Below the pieces are notes generated by a model. The model did no database searches, was not told where the DNA came from, and saw only the letters and a program-made list of their open reading frames with translations. Shown one piece after another: positions 9,101 through 19,160 of a stretch of DNA of 64,000 nt. The translations under genes were made by a program, and so were the position numbers. This DNA comes from Bacillus siamensis KCTC 13613 (GTDB lineage Bacteria > Bacillota > Bacilli > Bacillales > Bacillaceae), in contig NZ_AJVF01000016.1 of assembly GCF_000262045.1 (NCBI RefSeq), positions 36,607 to 100,606 on the forward strand, read 5' to 3'. Each line of letters begins with the position of its first letter. Positions within the stretch are counted from its first letter, which is position 1.

Positions 9101-9862
9101 CTATTTATCAAAATTTTCAAGCTCTTTATAATCAACATATGCACGGAATAACGCTTCGCCTACCAGAAAAAACGGGGCAAATGCGACAATTTCCGTTTTA
9201 TCGCTTAACGTTACCGGCTTGCTGGTCGCATAAAGATTATACGGCGTCGTCTGCGCCAGTACGTTGTTTTTCAGATTGGTGATTGAAATGAACGGAACTC
9301 CCTTTGCGGACAAGGTCCTTGCCTGCGGAATTAATTCAGGTGTTTCCCCGGATAAAGAAATAATGATGAATACGTCATCAACCGTAAAATCATCACACAT
9401 GATATCAAACTCTGTGATGTCCTGTATTAAAATCAAATACTTCCGCCGGGATACAAACATCCGTTGCAGCTCGCGGGCGCACACCCTTTGAGCCGTGCCC
9501 GATCCGTAAACGAAAATCCGTTTTGCTTCATCTATCAGCCGGCACATCTCCGTCATATCTTTTGACTTTACGTATTTTACGTTGGCTTCAATATCATCCA
9601 GCAGCTTTTCAAATGTCATATTCTCGCCTTCTTCAGGCTGATCCTCCCATTTCAGAAAAACCCGGAATTCACTGTAGCCGCTGAAGCCGAGCTTTTGGGC
9701 GAGCCGCAGGATCGAAGACCGAGAGACATTGCAGGCTTTCGCCATGTCATTGATACCGAGATGGTAGCACGTATGCTTATTGTTCAATATATATTTTAAA
9801 ATATAAAAATCGTTGTCATTTAATTTCGCGTAATGCTGATTAACCAGTTCTTCAAGACTCAT
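9101..9862 (-). CDS. malR: RpiR-family activator of the maltose operon (MalR/GlvR)
   Basis: This 253-residue regulator has an N-terminal RpiR helix-turn-helix (about residues 1-75, with GINDMAKACNVSRSSILRLAQKLGFSGYSEF split across the helices). Its C-terminal SIS sugar-phosphate isomerase fold contains VYGSGTAQRV and IIISLSGETPELI. In B. subtilis GlvR activates malA-malR-malP in the presence of maltose. It lies 67 nt after malA and 16 nt before malP. ATG 9862 is preceded by GGGGG. Confidence 0.92.
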   Translation of the reverse strand: MSLEELVNQHYAKLNDNDFYILKYILNNKHTCYHLGINDMAKACNVSRSSILRLAQKLGFSGYSEFRVFLKWEDQPEEGENMTFEKLLDDIEANVKYVKSKDMTEMCRLIDEAKRIFVYGSGTAQRVCARELQRMFVSRRKYLILIQDITEFDIMCDDFTVDDVFIIISLSGETPELIPQARTLSAKGVPFISITNLKNNVLAQTTPYNLYATSKPVTLSDKTEIVAFAPFFLVGEALFRAYVDYKELENFDK

Positions 9863-9929
9863 CCCAAAATCCCCCCGTTTTCTTTCTATTATATAGAATA
9901 ACAGATGAAGAAAACGGGGAAGATTGTCA

Positions 9930-11309
<1,380 letters not shown>

Positions 11310-11417
11310 TTATTTATATCATGAGAATGGCTTCTCTGTACCGGGTTTGTGGGAGTTAGATCATTTAATCATTTTTAGTTATTTTTCTCAAAAAGCGGGA
11401 AAGTTCTCACAGGAACA

Positions 11418-11444
11418 AAAAAGGCCTGCTGTGATCAGCAGACC
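11418..11444 (-). terminator. Terminator after sspH
   Basis: On the minus strand GGTCTGCTG pairs with CAGCAGGCC around ATCA, followed by TTTTTTG. Confidence 0.9.
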
Positions 11445-11451
11445 TGTGGTC

Positions 11452-11634
11452 TCAAAAATGCTCTTGTAAATCAGAAAGCTGCACTTCCTGCTCAAATTGA
11501 GGATTTCCGATCGGAAAAATCCTGGCCGTTTCCTTGTCCTCGTTGACATGCTGAATATAAATCGGGACGCCTTCATATGTCACATACGCCATGGCAGCGG
11601 ATTCAGCAATGTCTTTCGCACGCTGTGTGTTCAC
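11452..11634 (-). CDS. sspH: Small acid-soluble spore protein H
   Basis: This 60-residue protein opens MNTQRAKDIAESA and contains YIQHVNEDKETARIF, matching the SspH family, which is abundant in the forespore. Translation starts at GTG 11634 after AAAGGAGG. A sigma-G-like promoter overlaps the 3' end of acoR upstream. SspH is a minor SASP of unknown DNA-binding role. Confidence 0.92.
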   Translation of the reverse strand: MNTQRAKDIAESAAMAYVTYEGVPIYIQHVNEDKETARIFPIGNPQFEQEVQLSDLQEHF

Positions 11635-11662
11635 GTCTCAAACCTCCTTTGGGCCTCACACA

Positions 11663-11692
11663 TAACGTGTCCGGCAGCCAAGAGAAGTATGC
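11663..11692 (-). promoter_or_regulatory. Sigma-G-type promoter of sspH
   Basis: On the minus strand GCATA (11688-11692), an 18-nt spacer and CACGTTA (11663-11669) resemble forespore -35 and -10 boxes with one mismatch in the -10. This fits SASP expression. Confidence 0.55.
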
Positions 11693-11699
11693 TTGTTTC

Positions 11700-13508
11700 T
11701 TACAATTGTCCGGCGGTGAGTTTGAATTTTTTGAGGCGTTTGTAAAACGTGCTCCGCGGAATTCCCGCCATTTTGGCGGCCAGCGTGACATTTCCCTTTG
11801 CCGATTCAAGCGCGTTTACGATGATGTTTTTCTGAATGTGCTCCCGGATGGAAACAGGGGGCGCTTCTTCTTGGCTAAAAGACTGAGACTCTTCTGTGAG
11901 GCCTGACGCTTCAAGCAGAGATGGGAGAGGGCGCCCTGACAGCCTTCCGTCCGGGAACATGACGGACAGACGTTCAAACACATTAAACAATTCTCTGATA
12001 TTCCCCGGCCATTTTCGGTTCTTTAATAGGTCTAAAAAGTCATCAGGAAGCTCCCCCCGCCAGCCGCGATTTCGCTGAAATTCAAGGAAGAGTCCGGGAA
12101 TGTCTTCGGTGCGTTCTCTTAATGGCGGGAGATGGATCGGACAGACGTGAAGCCGGTAAAATAAATCCTCTCTCAGCTTTTTGCTTTCAACAAGCTGTCT
12201 CAGATCAGTGTGGGCGGCGGTGATGATTCTGATGTCAACGGGAATTTCTTTCGTCCCGCCGATCGGAGTGACCTTCCGTTCCTGCAGCACGCGTAACAGA
12301 GCGACCTGCATGGAGTGTGATATTTCTCCGATTTCATCGAGGAAAAGCGTGCCTTTATCGGCTTTTTGCAATGCACCGACCTGTCCTTTCCTTTTGGCGC
12401 CGGTGAAGGCGCCTTCCGTGTAGCCGAACAGTTCGCTTTCAATCAGCTTCTCGGGGACCGCTCCGCAGTTCACTGCGATAAACGGGCCGTTTTTGCGGGA
12501 GCTGTTGTTATGAATCGCCTGGGCGGCAACCTCCTTTCCCGTACCGGTTTCTCCGGTCAGACAGACGGTTGCGTCCGTTCGGGCGACAAGCTCCAGCTGC
12601 TGCAGCATATGTCGGGATGACGGGCTTTCACCTGCCGCGCCATGAAATATAAAAGACGGCTTTTCTTCTCGTTTGGTTACATAAAAGCATGTGAAGCCGT
12701 TCTCCTCCCGTTTCGCCTGCTTCATCTGAAAGCCCTGTTCCTCAAGCTCGCGCAGCATATGCCCGGTTAAATGCTGGACGGGGCGGCTTGCCGCGATAAT
12801 CCGATTGATCTCATTGCAAAGCACGATAGGCTCATGAGACTTGGTGAGTTCCTCAAATTTTCCGATCATATCAAGTTCTGTCATCTTCATCTTTAAGGCG
12901 AGCTCCCGTTCCGCCGTATAAGCGATGGAGGAAGCAATTCCGAGCATAAATGGCTGAGCGCGGGCGGCAGGGCAGGAAATATCAATGACACCGGCCAGCC
13001 GCCCGTCTTCATAACGGATCGGAGCGGCGGAACAGCTCCACTGATGGGAAGCGAGCGAATAATGTTCAGAGCCGTGTATCATGACCGGCTCATTCGTATA
13101 AAGGGCCGTCCCGATCGCATTCGTGCCGACCGCCGTCTCCGTCCAGCAGGCGCCTTTTAAGAAATTGATGCGGTTCGCTTCATGAATGGTGCGCGGGTGG
13201 CCGTTAACAGAATGGACAACGCCGTCAGCATCAATCAGGAGAACCATCATTTCCATTTCCCGCATCGCCGTCTTCATTTTTTCTGCATGCGGCGACGAGG
13301 CCGCCAAAAATAACGCATGCTTCTCGGCCTGCCTTTCTAAATGATCTGCCGGCATTACCTTCGGCCCCTTTTCCAGATAAGGGTTGACGTCGGCTTTTTT
13401 GCAGCGGTGCCATGAGGCTGCGATCCGCTTCTGAATACGGGATTCATCAAGCACGCCTTCTTTCACAAAGCGCTTCCAGGTTTTAAAATCATTCCGAATG
13501 ACATTCAT
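11700..13508 (-). CDS. acoR: Sigma-54 enhancer-binding activator AcoR
   Basis: AcoR activates the acetoin dehydrogenase operon with sigma-L. The order is an N-terminal GAF-type sensor (about residues 60-200), a linker, an AAA+ domain (about 290-510) and a Fis-type helix-turn-helix at the end. The AAA+ domain has Walker A GETGTGKE and the sigma-54 contact loop GAFTGA. The helix-turn-helix has GNVTLAAKMAGIPRSTFYKRL. I chose ATG 13508 (602 aa), preceded by GGGGGGAG. The ATG at 13544 cannot be used because it lies at about -4 of the predicted transcript from TTGAAA-N17-TACAAT. It lies after acoL, beyond a terminator, so it is transcribed mainly from its own promoter. Confidence 0.93.
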   Translation of the reverse strand: MNVIRNDFKTWKRFVKEGVLDESRIQKRIAASWHRCKKADVNPYLEKGPKVMPADHLERQAEKHALFLAASSPHAEKMKTAMREMEMMVLLIDADGVVHSVNGHPRTIHEANRINFLKGACWTETAVGTNAIGTALYTNEPVMIHGSEHYSLASHQWSCSAAPIRYEDGRLAGVIDISCPAARAQPFMLGIASSIAYTAERELALKMKMTELDMIGKFEELTKSHEPIVLCNEINRIIAASRPVQHLTGHMLRELEEQGFQMKQAKREENGFTCFYVTKREEKPSFIFHGAAGESPSSRHMLQQLELVARTDATVCLTGETGTGKEVAAQAIHNNSSRKNGPFIAVNCGAVPEKLIESELFGYTEGAFTGAKRKGQVGALQKADKGTLFLDEIGEISHSMQVALLRVLQERKVTPIGGTKEIPVDIRIITAAHTDLRQLVESKKLREDLFYRLHVCPIHLPPLRERTEDIPGLFLEFQRNRGWRGELPDDFLDLLKNRKWPGNIRELFNVFERLSVMFPDGRLSGRPLPSLLEASGLTEESQSFSQEEAPPVSIREHIQKNIIVNALESAKGNVTLAAKMAGIPRSTFYKRLKKFKLTAGQL

Positions 13509-13546
13509 CGTATCCGCTCCCCCCTGTTCAGACCATCTTTTCATAT

Positions 13547-13575
13547 ATTGTAGGGGAAAAGTAAAGCGCTTTCAA
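13547..13575 (-). promoter_or_regulatory. acoR sigma-A promoter with overlapping cre
   Basis: On the minus strand TTGAAA (13570-13575) and TACAAT (13547-13552) are 17 nt apart. The overlapping palindrome on the plus strand, GTAAAGCGCTTTCA (13561-13574), fits the cre consensus at 12 of 14 positions. CcpA bound there would cover the -35. This agrees with known glucose repression of aco through acoR in B. subtilis. Confidence 0.8.
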
Positions 13576-13610
13576 TAAAAAATACCCCTTCTCAGTCTGA
13601 GAAAGGGTAT
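13576..13610 (-). terminator. Terminator of acoABCL
   Basis: On the minus strand ATACCCTTTCTCAG pairs with CTGAGAAGGGGTAT, followed by TTTTTTA. It lies just after acoL and upstream of the acoR promoter. Confidence 0.92.
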
Positions 13611-13615
13611 CCCGG

Positions 13616-14995
13616 CTAAACGGAATGCACCGCAAGTCCGGTGACATTCAGCAGAGCTTCCTGAAGCGTTTCCGAAAGAGTCGGATGCGCGGCGATCAAT
13701 TGCTCTGACATATCCGCCGTCATTTCACCGTTCATCAGCATGACCGCCTGGCCGATCAATTCCGTTACGTCCGGCCCGATCATTGACACGCCGACGATTT
13801 CTCCGAATTCCGGTTCGGCAATGATTTTCATTTTGCCGCCGTGCTGATGTTTAATTAACGCTTTTCCATTAGCGGAAAATGAGCATTCTCCGATTTTTAC
13901 GTCTCCGTATTTCTCTCTCGCCTGCGTTTCCGTCAGTCCGACAGCGGCCATTTCCGGCGATGTATAAATGCAGCGGGGCACCGCCCGCATATCGACTTTG
14001 CTGTCCTTTCCCGTGGCATGCGAAGCAGCGGTGATGCCTTCATGAATAGCGGCATGCGCCAGCTGCATTCCTCCGGCCGCGTCGCCGCATGCATATATAT
14101 GCGGCACGTTTGTCTGCATATGGTCATTGACTTCAATGCCGCGCGGAGAATACAGGATGCCTGCCTGCTCCATGTTCAGCTTTTGCAAACGCGGTTTTCT
14201 GCCGATTGCAACCAGAATGTGATCAGCCCGGGCCTCAATTTCTTTGCCGTCTTGTGTCCACACAGCAGTTTTCCTTTCTCTGTCAATCCGCTGTAGGGCG
14301 GCTTTCGTCTGAATATCAACCCCGCTCTCTCTTAAAGAGTCTTCAAAAGCGGCCGCGATTTCTCCGTCTTCTGCCGGGAGCAGCCTGTCAGCCGATTCAA
14401 TCACCGTTACTTTCGTTTTAAACCGGCTGAATAAAGATGCAAACTCGCAACCGATTACACCTCCTCCGACAATGAGAAGAGAGGAAGGAATGTGCTGCAA
14501 AGAAAGCGCATCTTTGCTGTCGATCACCCAATTGCCGTCAAAAGGGGCAAACGGCAGCTCCGCCGGTTCAGATCCGGATGCAATCAATATCCGGTCCGCT
14601 TCCAGAATGTCTTTTGCGCCTTCTTCTTCTTCAATCAGCAGCGTCTGATCTGTGAGAAATGAAGCAGTCCCGCGGATGACTTTAATCTGATTTGCTTTCA
14701 TTAAGTATTGAATTCCCTGCACGAGCTGGCTGACGATTTGCCGTTTGCGCCCCTGCATGCGGGCCCAATTGAGTGTAATGTTTTGCGGGAGTTCGATGCC
14801 GAATGTATCTGCGTGCCTGATTTTATCAAGCACATTTGCGCTTTCCAAAAGCGACTTTGTCGGGATGCACCCTTCATTGAGACACGTACCCCCGAGCGGT
14901 CCTTTGTCTATCAGGACGACTTCTGCTCCCCTCCGCGCGGCAGTCACGGCTGCTGCATATCCGGCCGGCCCGCCGCCGATAATGGCTAGTTTCAT
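13616..14995 (-). CDS. acoL: Acetoin dehydrogenase E3, dihydrolipoamide dehydrogenase
   Basis: This is a 459-residue flavoprotein of the class I pyridine nucleotide disulphide oxidoreductases. The FAD-binding motif GGGPAGYAAA lies at residues 7-16, the redox disulphide in GGTCLNEGCIPTKS, and the NAD-binding motif in VGGGVIGCEFASLFSR. The C-terminal catalytic His lies in AAHPTLSETLQE. It reoxidises the lipoyl arm of AcoC with NAD. It is the fourth gene of the operon, 14 nt after acoC. Confidence 0.95.
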   Translation of the reverse strand: MKLAIIGGGPAGYAAAVTAARRGAEVVLIDKGPLGGTCLNEGCIPTKSLLESANVLDKIRHADTFGIELPQNITLNWARMQGRKRQIVSQLVQGIQYLMKANQIKVIRGTASFLTDQTLLIEEEEGAKDILEADRILIASGSEPAELPFAPFDGNWVIDSKDALSLQHIPSSLLIVGGGVIGCEFASLFSRFKTKVTVIESADRLLPAEDGEIAAAFEDSLRESGVDIQTKAALQRIDRERKTAVWTQDGKEIEARADHILVAIGRKPRLQKLNMEQAGILYSPRGIEVNDHMQTNVPHIYACGDAAGGMQLAHAAIHEGITAASHATGKDSKVDMRAVPRCIYTSPEMAAVGLTETQAREKYGDVKIGECSFSANGKALIKHQHGGKMKIIAEPEFGEIVGVSMIGPDVTELIGQAVMLMNGEMTADMSEQLIAAHPTLSETLQEALLNVTGLAVHSV

Positions 14996-15009
14996 TTCTT
15001 CACCTCTCT

Positions 15010-16203
15010 CTATAAAATCAATCCGGCAGGCTCTTCAAGCAATGTTTTGACTGTTTTCAGGAAGTCCGCAGCCGGGGCGCCGTCACATACTCTGTGATCA
15101 AAAGTAAGGCTCAGCGGCAGGATGGTGCTTTTGACAAGCTCATCTCCTTTGAACGCCGGCGTTTCATAGCTTGCGCCTACTCCGAGAATACCGGCTTCAG
15201 GCGGATTAAGAATCGGGGTGAAATGCTCAATTCCGTAACCCCCGAGATTTGTAATAGAAAATGTCGATCCGCGAAGGTCATCGCCGGAAGCATTGCCTTC
15301 CCGCGCCCGCCGTGCAGATGTGCTGATGTGATCCGCAAGCTCAAGGAATGAAAGCTTTTCCGCATCCCGGATCACCGGCACGACAAGGCCGTTTTCAAGC
15401 GAAACCGCCATCCCGAGATGGACATATGGATAGGTGATGATCCGCTCCTCTTGATAAGAGCTGTTCAGTTCAGGATGCTGTTTCAGCGCAAGCACCGCCG
15501 CCCGGGATACGAAGTGAGTGACTGTCAGCTTAACTCCGCTCCGCTTTTTCGCACTGTCAGCGAGCTGCCGCTGCCATTTCAACAGCTCTGTAATGTCGGC
15601 TTTCATGGTCAGCGTCAGCTGGGCGCTGTTTTGCAGGCTTTTGTGCATTCGGTCTGCAATCACTTTTCTCATCGCTGAAGCCGGTTTTCCCTCCGGCTGT
15701 GCCGTCTGAACCGAAGACTGCGGTTCAGCTTCCGTCTTCATGGCTTTAATGACGTCAGCTTTTACAATTCGGCCTCCGGGACCCGTCCCGTTCAGCGTAT
15801 CGACTTTCAACCCGGCTTTCTCGGCCATTTTTCGGGCAACGGGAGATATTTTCACACGGTGTTTACGCTTTTGCCCGGCTTTGGGAGCGGGTTTATTTTC
15901 AGGTTCAGCTTGCGGTTTCCCTTCATTTTCAGGCGCCGGTGTCTCTTTTTCCCGCACTTCTTCGCCGTTTTCCCCGATATAACAGATGGCCGTTCCCGGC
16001 GGGACCCCCTCTCCCTCTTTGACTTTAATATGAAGAAGCGTGCCGCTTTCAGGCGCTTCAATGTCCATTTCTATTTTTTCAGAGTTGATGCTGGCGATGC
16101 TTTCTCCCTTTTCAACCGGGTCGCCGACTTTTTTATTCCAGACGGATACTTCACCTTTCTTCATCGCCATTCCAAGCTTCGGCATCACTACTTTTACAGC
16201 CAT
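15010..16203 (-). CDS. acoC: Acetoin dehydrogenase E2, dihydrolipoamide acetyltransferase
   Basis: This 397-residue E2 core has an N-terminal lipoyl domain, with the lipoylated Lys in NSEKIEMDIEAPESG. A Pro/Glu/Lys-rich linker (about residues 80-115) leads to a peripheral subunit-binding domain (about 116-155, VKISPVARKMAEKAG). The catalytic domain ends with the HRVCDGAPAADF active-site motif. It transfers the acetyl group from acetoin cleavage to CoA. The start ATG 16203 has AAAGGAGGG. It lies between acoB and acoL. Confidence 0.94.
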   Translation of the reverse strand: MAVKVVMPKLGMAMKKGEVSVWNKKVGDPVEKGESIASINSEKIEMDIEAPESGTLLHIKVKEGEGVPPGTAICYIGENGEEVREKETPAPENEGKPQAEPENKPAPKAGQKRKHRVKISPVARKMAEKAGLKVDTLNGTGPGGRIVKADVIKAMKTEAEPQSSVQTAQPEGKPASAMRKVIADRMHKSLQNSAQLTLTMKADITELLKWQRQLADSAKKRSGVKLTVTHFVSRAAVLALKQHPELNSSYQEERIITYPYVHLGMAVSLENGLVVPVIRDAEKLSFLELADHISTSARRAREGNASGDDLRGSTFSITNLGGYGIEHFTPILNPPEAGILGVGASYETPAFKGDELVKSTILPLSLTFDHRVCDGAPAADFLKTVKTLLEEPAGLIL

Positions 16204-16217
16204 TCTTTATCCCTCCT

Positions 16218-17246
16218 TTAATACGCCAAAGGTTCTCCTAAAAGCTCAAGCGTCTCATTTACGATACGGGCCGGCGCCGGAAGATAAATATCTTCTAAGA
16301 CCGGTGAAAACGGAACAGGCGTATGCGGGGCCGTGATTCGTTTTATCGGTGCGTCCAGCAGGTCAAAGCCTTTATCCGCAGCAAGCGCCGCGATGTCTGT
16401 CGCAATGCTGCAGCGCGGATTGGCTTCATCAATAATGATCAGCCTGTTTGTTTTTTCAAGTGACGCAAGGATAGCCTCTTCATCAAGCGGGGACAGACTG
16501 CGGGGGTCAAGCACCTCTGCTTCGATCCCTTTTTTCGACAGCTCTTCCGCGGCTTCCAGCGCCGTATTCACCTGCTTGCCGACTGCAAAAAGTGTCACAT
16601 CGCCGCCTTGGCGTTTAATATCAGCTTTGCCGAGCGGGATCGTATAATATCCTTCAGGCACCTCGCCTGTCATGCTGTAGGACGTTTTGTCTTCAAAAAA
16701 GAACACCGGATCATTGTCCTCAATCGCAGCCAGAAGAAGTCCTTTTGCATCATACGGATTTGAAGGGACGACGGTTTTCAGGCCGGGAATGCTTGTAAAC
16801 AGAGCATACATGGCTTGAGAATGCTGGGCGGCCGCTCTGAAACCCGCTCCGTAAGTCGTACGCACTGTAATCGGCACCTGGGCTTTCCCGCCGAACATAT
16901 AGCGAAATTTTGCCCCCTGATTAAGCACCTGATCAAAGCAGGTTCCGATAAAGTCATTGAACATCAGCTCGGCAATCGGTCTGAGTCCGGTGGAGGCCGC
17001 AGCCATGGCCGCTCCCATGTAGCCCGCTTCAGAAATCGGCGTATCAAGCACCCTGCTTCTCCCGAATTCCTGAACAAGCCCCTTCGTCACACCAAGCACG
17101 CCGCCCCACGCTTCATCATTCTGCAAATGGTCGACATCCGCGCCTCCGGCCACATCTTCACCGATTAACAGCACATTTTCATCTCTTTGCATCGCAAGTC
17201 TCATCGCTTCATTGATTGCATCGGACATGCTCACGATTCTTGCCAT
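16218..17246 (-). CDS. acoB: Acetoin dehydrogenase E1 beta subunit
   Basis: This 342-residue transketolase-like beta subunit has the ThDP-interacting segment LIGEDVAGGADVDH and the C-terminal domain with AEVLDPRSLSPLDEEAI. With AcoA it forms the ThDP-dependent E1 that splits acetoin to acetaldehyde and an acetyl group on the lipoyl arm. It lies 18 nt after acoA and 14 nt before acoC, in one transcript. Confidence 0.94.
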   Translation of the reverse strand: MARIVSMSDAINEAMRLAMQRDENVLLIGEDVAGGADVDHLQNDEAWGGVLGVTKGLVQEFGRSRVLDTPISEAGYMGAAMAAASTGLRPIAELMFNDFIGTCFDQVLNQGAKFRYMFGGKAQVPITVRTTYGAGFRAAAQHSQAMYALFTSIPGLKTVVPSNPYDAKGLLLAAIEDNDPVFFFEDKTSYSMTGEVPEGYYTIPLGKADIKRQGGDVTLFAVGKQVNTALEAAEELSKKGIEAEVLDPRSLSPLDEEAILASLEKTNRLIIIDEANPRCSIATDIAALAADKGFDLLDAPIKRITAPHTPVPFSPVLEDIYLPAPARIVNETLELLGEPLAY

Positions 17247-17264
17247 TTCAACATTCCCCCTTTT

Positions 17265-18251
17265 TTAATAGCTCACATACACATCAGTCAGAAGCTCAGA
17301 TTCGCTCGGATACGGACTTTTCTCACTGAAAGAAACCGCTTTTTCAACCGCTTGTTTCACATTGTTTTCAATATCGGCGAGCTTTTGTTCCGCCGTCTTT
17401 TCCTGAAGCAGATATGCTTTAAAAGCGCTGATTGCATCACGGTCTAAGTGATCCGTCTTTTCCTCTTTCGGCTTATACGTCTGAGCGTCTCCTTCGAAGT
17501 GGCCGTAATTTCTGTAAGTCATGCATTCAATTAATGACGGCCCTCCGCCGTTTCTCGCCCGCGTGACCGCTTCTTCTGCGGCTTCATAAACGGCCAGCAC
17601 GTCTTTTCCGTCCACAGTTACGCCGGGCATCCGGTAAGCCGCCGCTCTGTCGGCAATAGAATCACAGGCCGACGCGTACGAAAACGGCGTCGCTTCTCCG
17701 TAGCCGTTGTTTTCCGCGATAAACACGACAGGAAGATTCCATACAGCCGCCAGATTGAGCCCCTCATGAAACGTACCTTGGTTGTTTGCGCCGTCTCCAA
17801 AGAAGCAAACGCTTACATTATTAGTCCCTTTATATTTAGCTGTCAGCGCTGATCCGCAGGCAAGCGTAAATCCTCCGCCTACAATTCCGTTTGCGCCGAG
17901 CATGCCTTTATCCAGATCTGCAATGTGCATAGAACCGCCCTTGCCTTTACACAGTCCGGTCGCTTTCCCGAATATTTCCGCCATCATACCATCCAGATCA
18001 CAGCCTTTGGCGATACAATGGCCATGTCCCCTGTGTGTGCTCGTGATGCTGTCTCCGTCATTCAAATGAGCGCACACCCCTGCAGCTACCGCTTCCTCAC
18101 CGGCATACAAATGGACGAATCCTGGAAGCACTCCCTGCGCGAACAGTTCATGGACTTTGTCTTCAAAGCCCCTGATTTCCAGCATCTTTTGGTACATCCA
18201 CAGCGCTTTCTCCTCAGTTAATGACAAGCCTTCCCGTTTTAACAATTCCAT
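17265..18251 (-). CDS. acoA: Acetoin dehydrogenase E1 alpha subunit
   Basis: This 328-residue E1 alpha subunit has the ThDP-binding motif GDGANNQGTFHEGLNLAA followed by FIAENN. The start ATG 18251 has AGGAGGCG. It is the first gene of acoABCL, expressed from the sigma-54 promoter 42 nt upstream. It lets the cell reuse excreted acetoin as a carbon source after glucose is gone. Confidence 0.94.
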   Translation of the reverse strand: MELLKREGLSLTEEKALWMYQKMLEIRGFEDKVHELFAQGVLPGFVHLYAGEEAVAAGVCAHLNDGDSITSTHRGHGHCIAKGCDLDGMMAEIFGKATGLCKGKGGSMHIADLDKGMLGANGIVGGGFTLACGSALTAKYKGTNNVSVCFFGDGANNQGTFHEGLNLAAVWNLPVVFIAENNGYGEATPFSYASACDSIADRAAAYRMPGVTVDGKDVLAVYEAAEEAVTRARNGGGPSLIECMTYRNYGHFEGDAQTYKPKEEKTDHLDRDAISAFKAYLLQEKTAEQKLADIENNVKQAVEKAVSFSEKSPYPSESELLTDVYVSY

Positions 18252-18292
18252 TTTTTGTGCGCCTCCTTCTATTTAGGGTTCATATTTATAAA

Positions 18293-18308
18293 TGCAAGAA
18301 GTGTGCCA
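18293..18308 (-). promoter_or_regulatory. Sigma-L (sigma-54) -24/-12 promoter of acoABCL
   Basis: The minus strand reads TGGCACACTTCTTGCA, a near-ideal TGGCAC-N5-TTGCA promoter. Transcription should start near 18281, about 30 nt before the acoA ATG. The co-located AcoR activator supports it. Confidence 0.95.
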
Positions 18309-18349
18309 GCTTTTAAAGCCCGTAAAATCAATGTTTTTATTTTATACTG

Positions 18350-18405
18350 TGAGACAGTTTGATACAGGTGTCTCATTTTGTCTCGATCTATATCCATTTG
18401 TCTCG
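18350..18405. promoter_or_regulatory. Probable AcoR upstream activating sequence
   Basis: An inverted repeat TGAGACA-N12-TGTCTCA (18350-18375) is followed by two further TGTCTC half-sites at 18379 and 18399. The half-site starts at 18369, 18379 and 18399 differ by 10 and 20 nt, so they share one DNA face. The array lies about 70-125 nt upstream of the predicted transcript start, as expected for an enhancer-binding protein. Binding by AcoR is inference. Confidence 0.75.
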
Positions 18406-18417
18406 TTTTCAGGCATA

Positions 18418-18447
18418 CAAAAAAGACCGGACATCACCCGGTCTTTG
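18418..18447 (-). terminator. Terminator after yfjM
   Basis: On the minus strand AAAGACCGGG pairs with CCGGTCTTT, then TTTTT. It lies 76 nt past the yfjM stop and upstream of the aco enhancer region. Confidence 0.85.
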
Positions 18448-18523
18448 ACAATGATCGACGTATTTATTTCCTCGGAAATCTTTTAACAGCTTCATACTTC
18501 TGCGCTGCTTGTCTGAATGGCTG

Positions 18524-18976
18524 TTACAGTTCATGCTTTTCTTCTAGAGCCTTATTCAGCGCTTGAAGCATGTAGCCAATGCCTTTGTACGATGACAGTG
18601 GCCAGCTGACATGCTGATGCTCTCCGATGACGGCGTTTAGGACGCTTCGGTATTTTTTCCCGCCAAGCATGACAATTTCTACGGTGTCAGAAAAGCCTTT
18701 TTCACAAAATTGGCGCTGCAGCTCCTCCGCTGCCATGATCTCCGGATGACCGGTTCCAAAAGTGACATCGTAATTTTCAGGAACCATATCATCCGGACGA
18801 AGGAATCCGTGCTTTGCCGACAAAATCACCCACTCATCGAAAAATGCTTTCGCGTATCGCTCGCATGCTTGATGAAACGGGCTGAGATAGGCGTCCTCCG
18901 CCTTTACCGGCCCTGTATCCGGATTGATGTCCCAGATTTTTTTCTTGCCGCAGGGGATAATGCACAGTCGTTTCAT
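18524..18976 (-). CDS. yfjM: Conserved protein YfjM (DUF6884-like)
   Basis: This 150-residue soluble protein starts at ATG 18976 after AAAGGGGGAGAG; a longer frame from 19006 lacks a site. It opens MKRLCIIPCGKKKIW and contains VILSAKHGFLRPDDMVPENYD, the hallmarks of the DUF6884 family. These motifs resemble the nucleotide-handling folds of TGT-like proteins, but function is not established. It is monocistronic, with its own terminator. Confidence 0.82.
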   Translation of the reverse strand: MKRLCIIPCGKKKIWDINPDTGPVKAEDAYLSPFHQACERYAKAFFDEWVILSAKHGFLRPDDMVPENYDVTFGTGHPEIMAAEELQRQFCEKGFSDTVEIVMLGGKKYRSVLNAVIGEHQHVSWPLSSYKGIGYMLQALNKALEEKHEL

Positions 18977-19112
18977 TTTTCTCTCCCCCTTTATGCAGTT
19001 TCTCATATCAATGTACCATTATCTGCTGATTTACGCATGATAAAACGTCAGGGGAACGGGACATAGATCTGCTTTCTGTAATCAGGGTGCAGGCGGTGGA
19101 AAGGCTGCACAC

Positions 19113-19140
19113 AAAAAGACCCGGAATTCATAATCCGGGC
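19113..19140 (-). terminator. Terminator after yfjN
   Basis: On the minus strand CCCGGA pairs with TCCGGG around an 8-nt loop, extended by GGC/GTC, followed by TTTTTG. It is 21 nt beyond the stop. Confidence 0.85.
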
Positions 19141-19160
19141 CAGATGAGGAATTGTTTATG

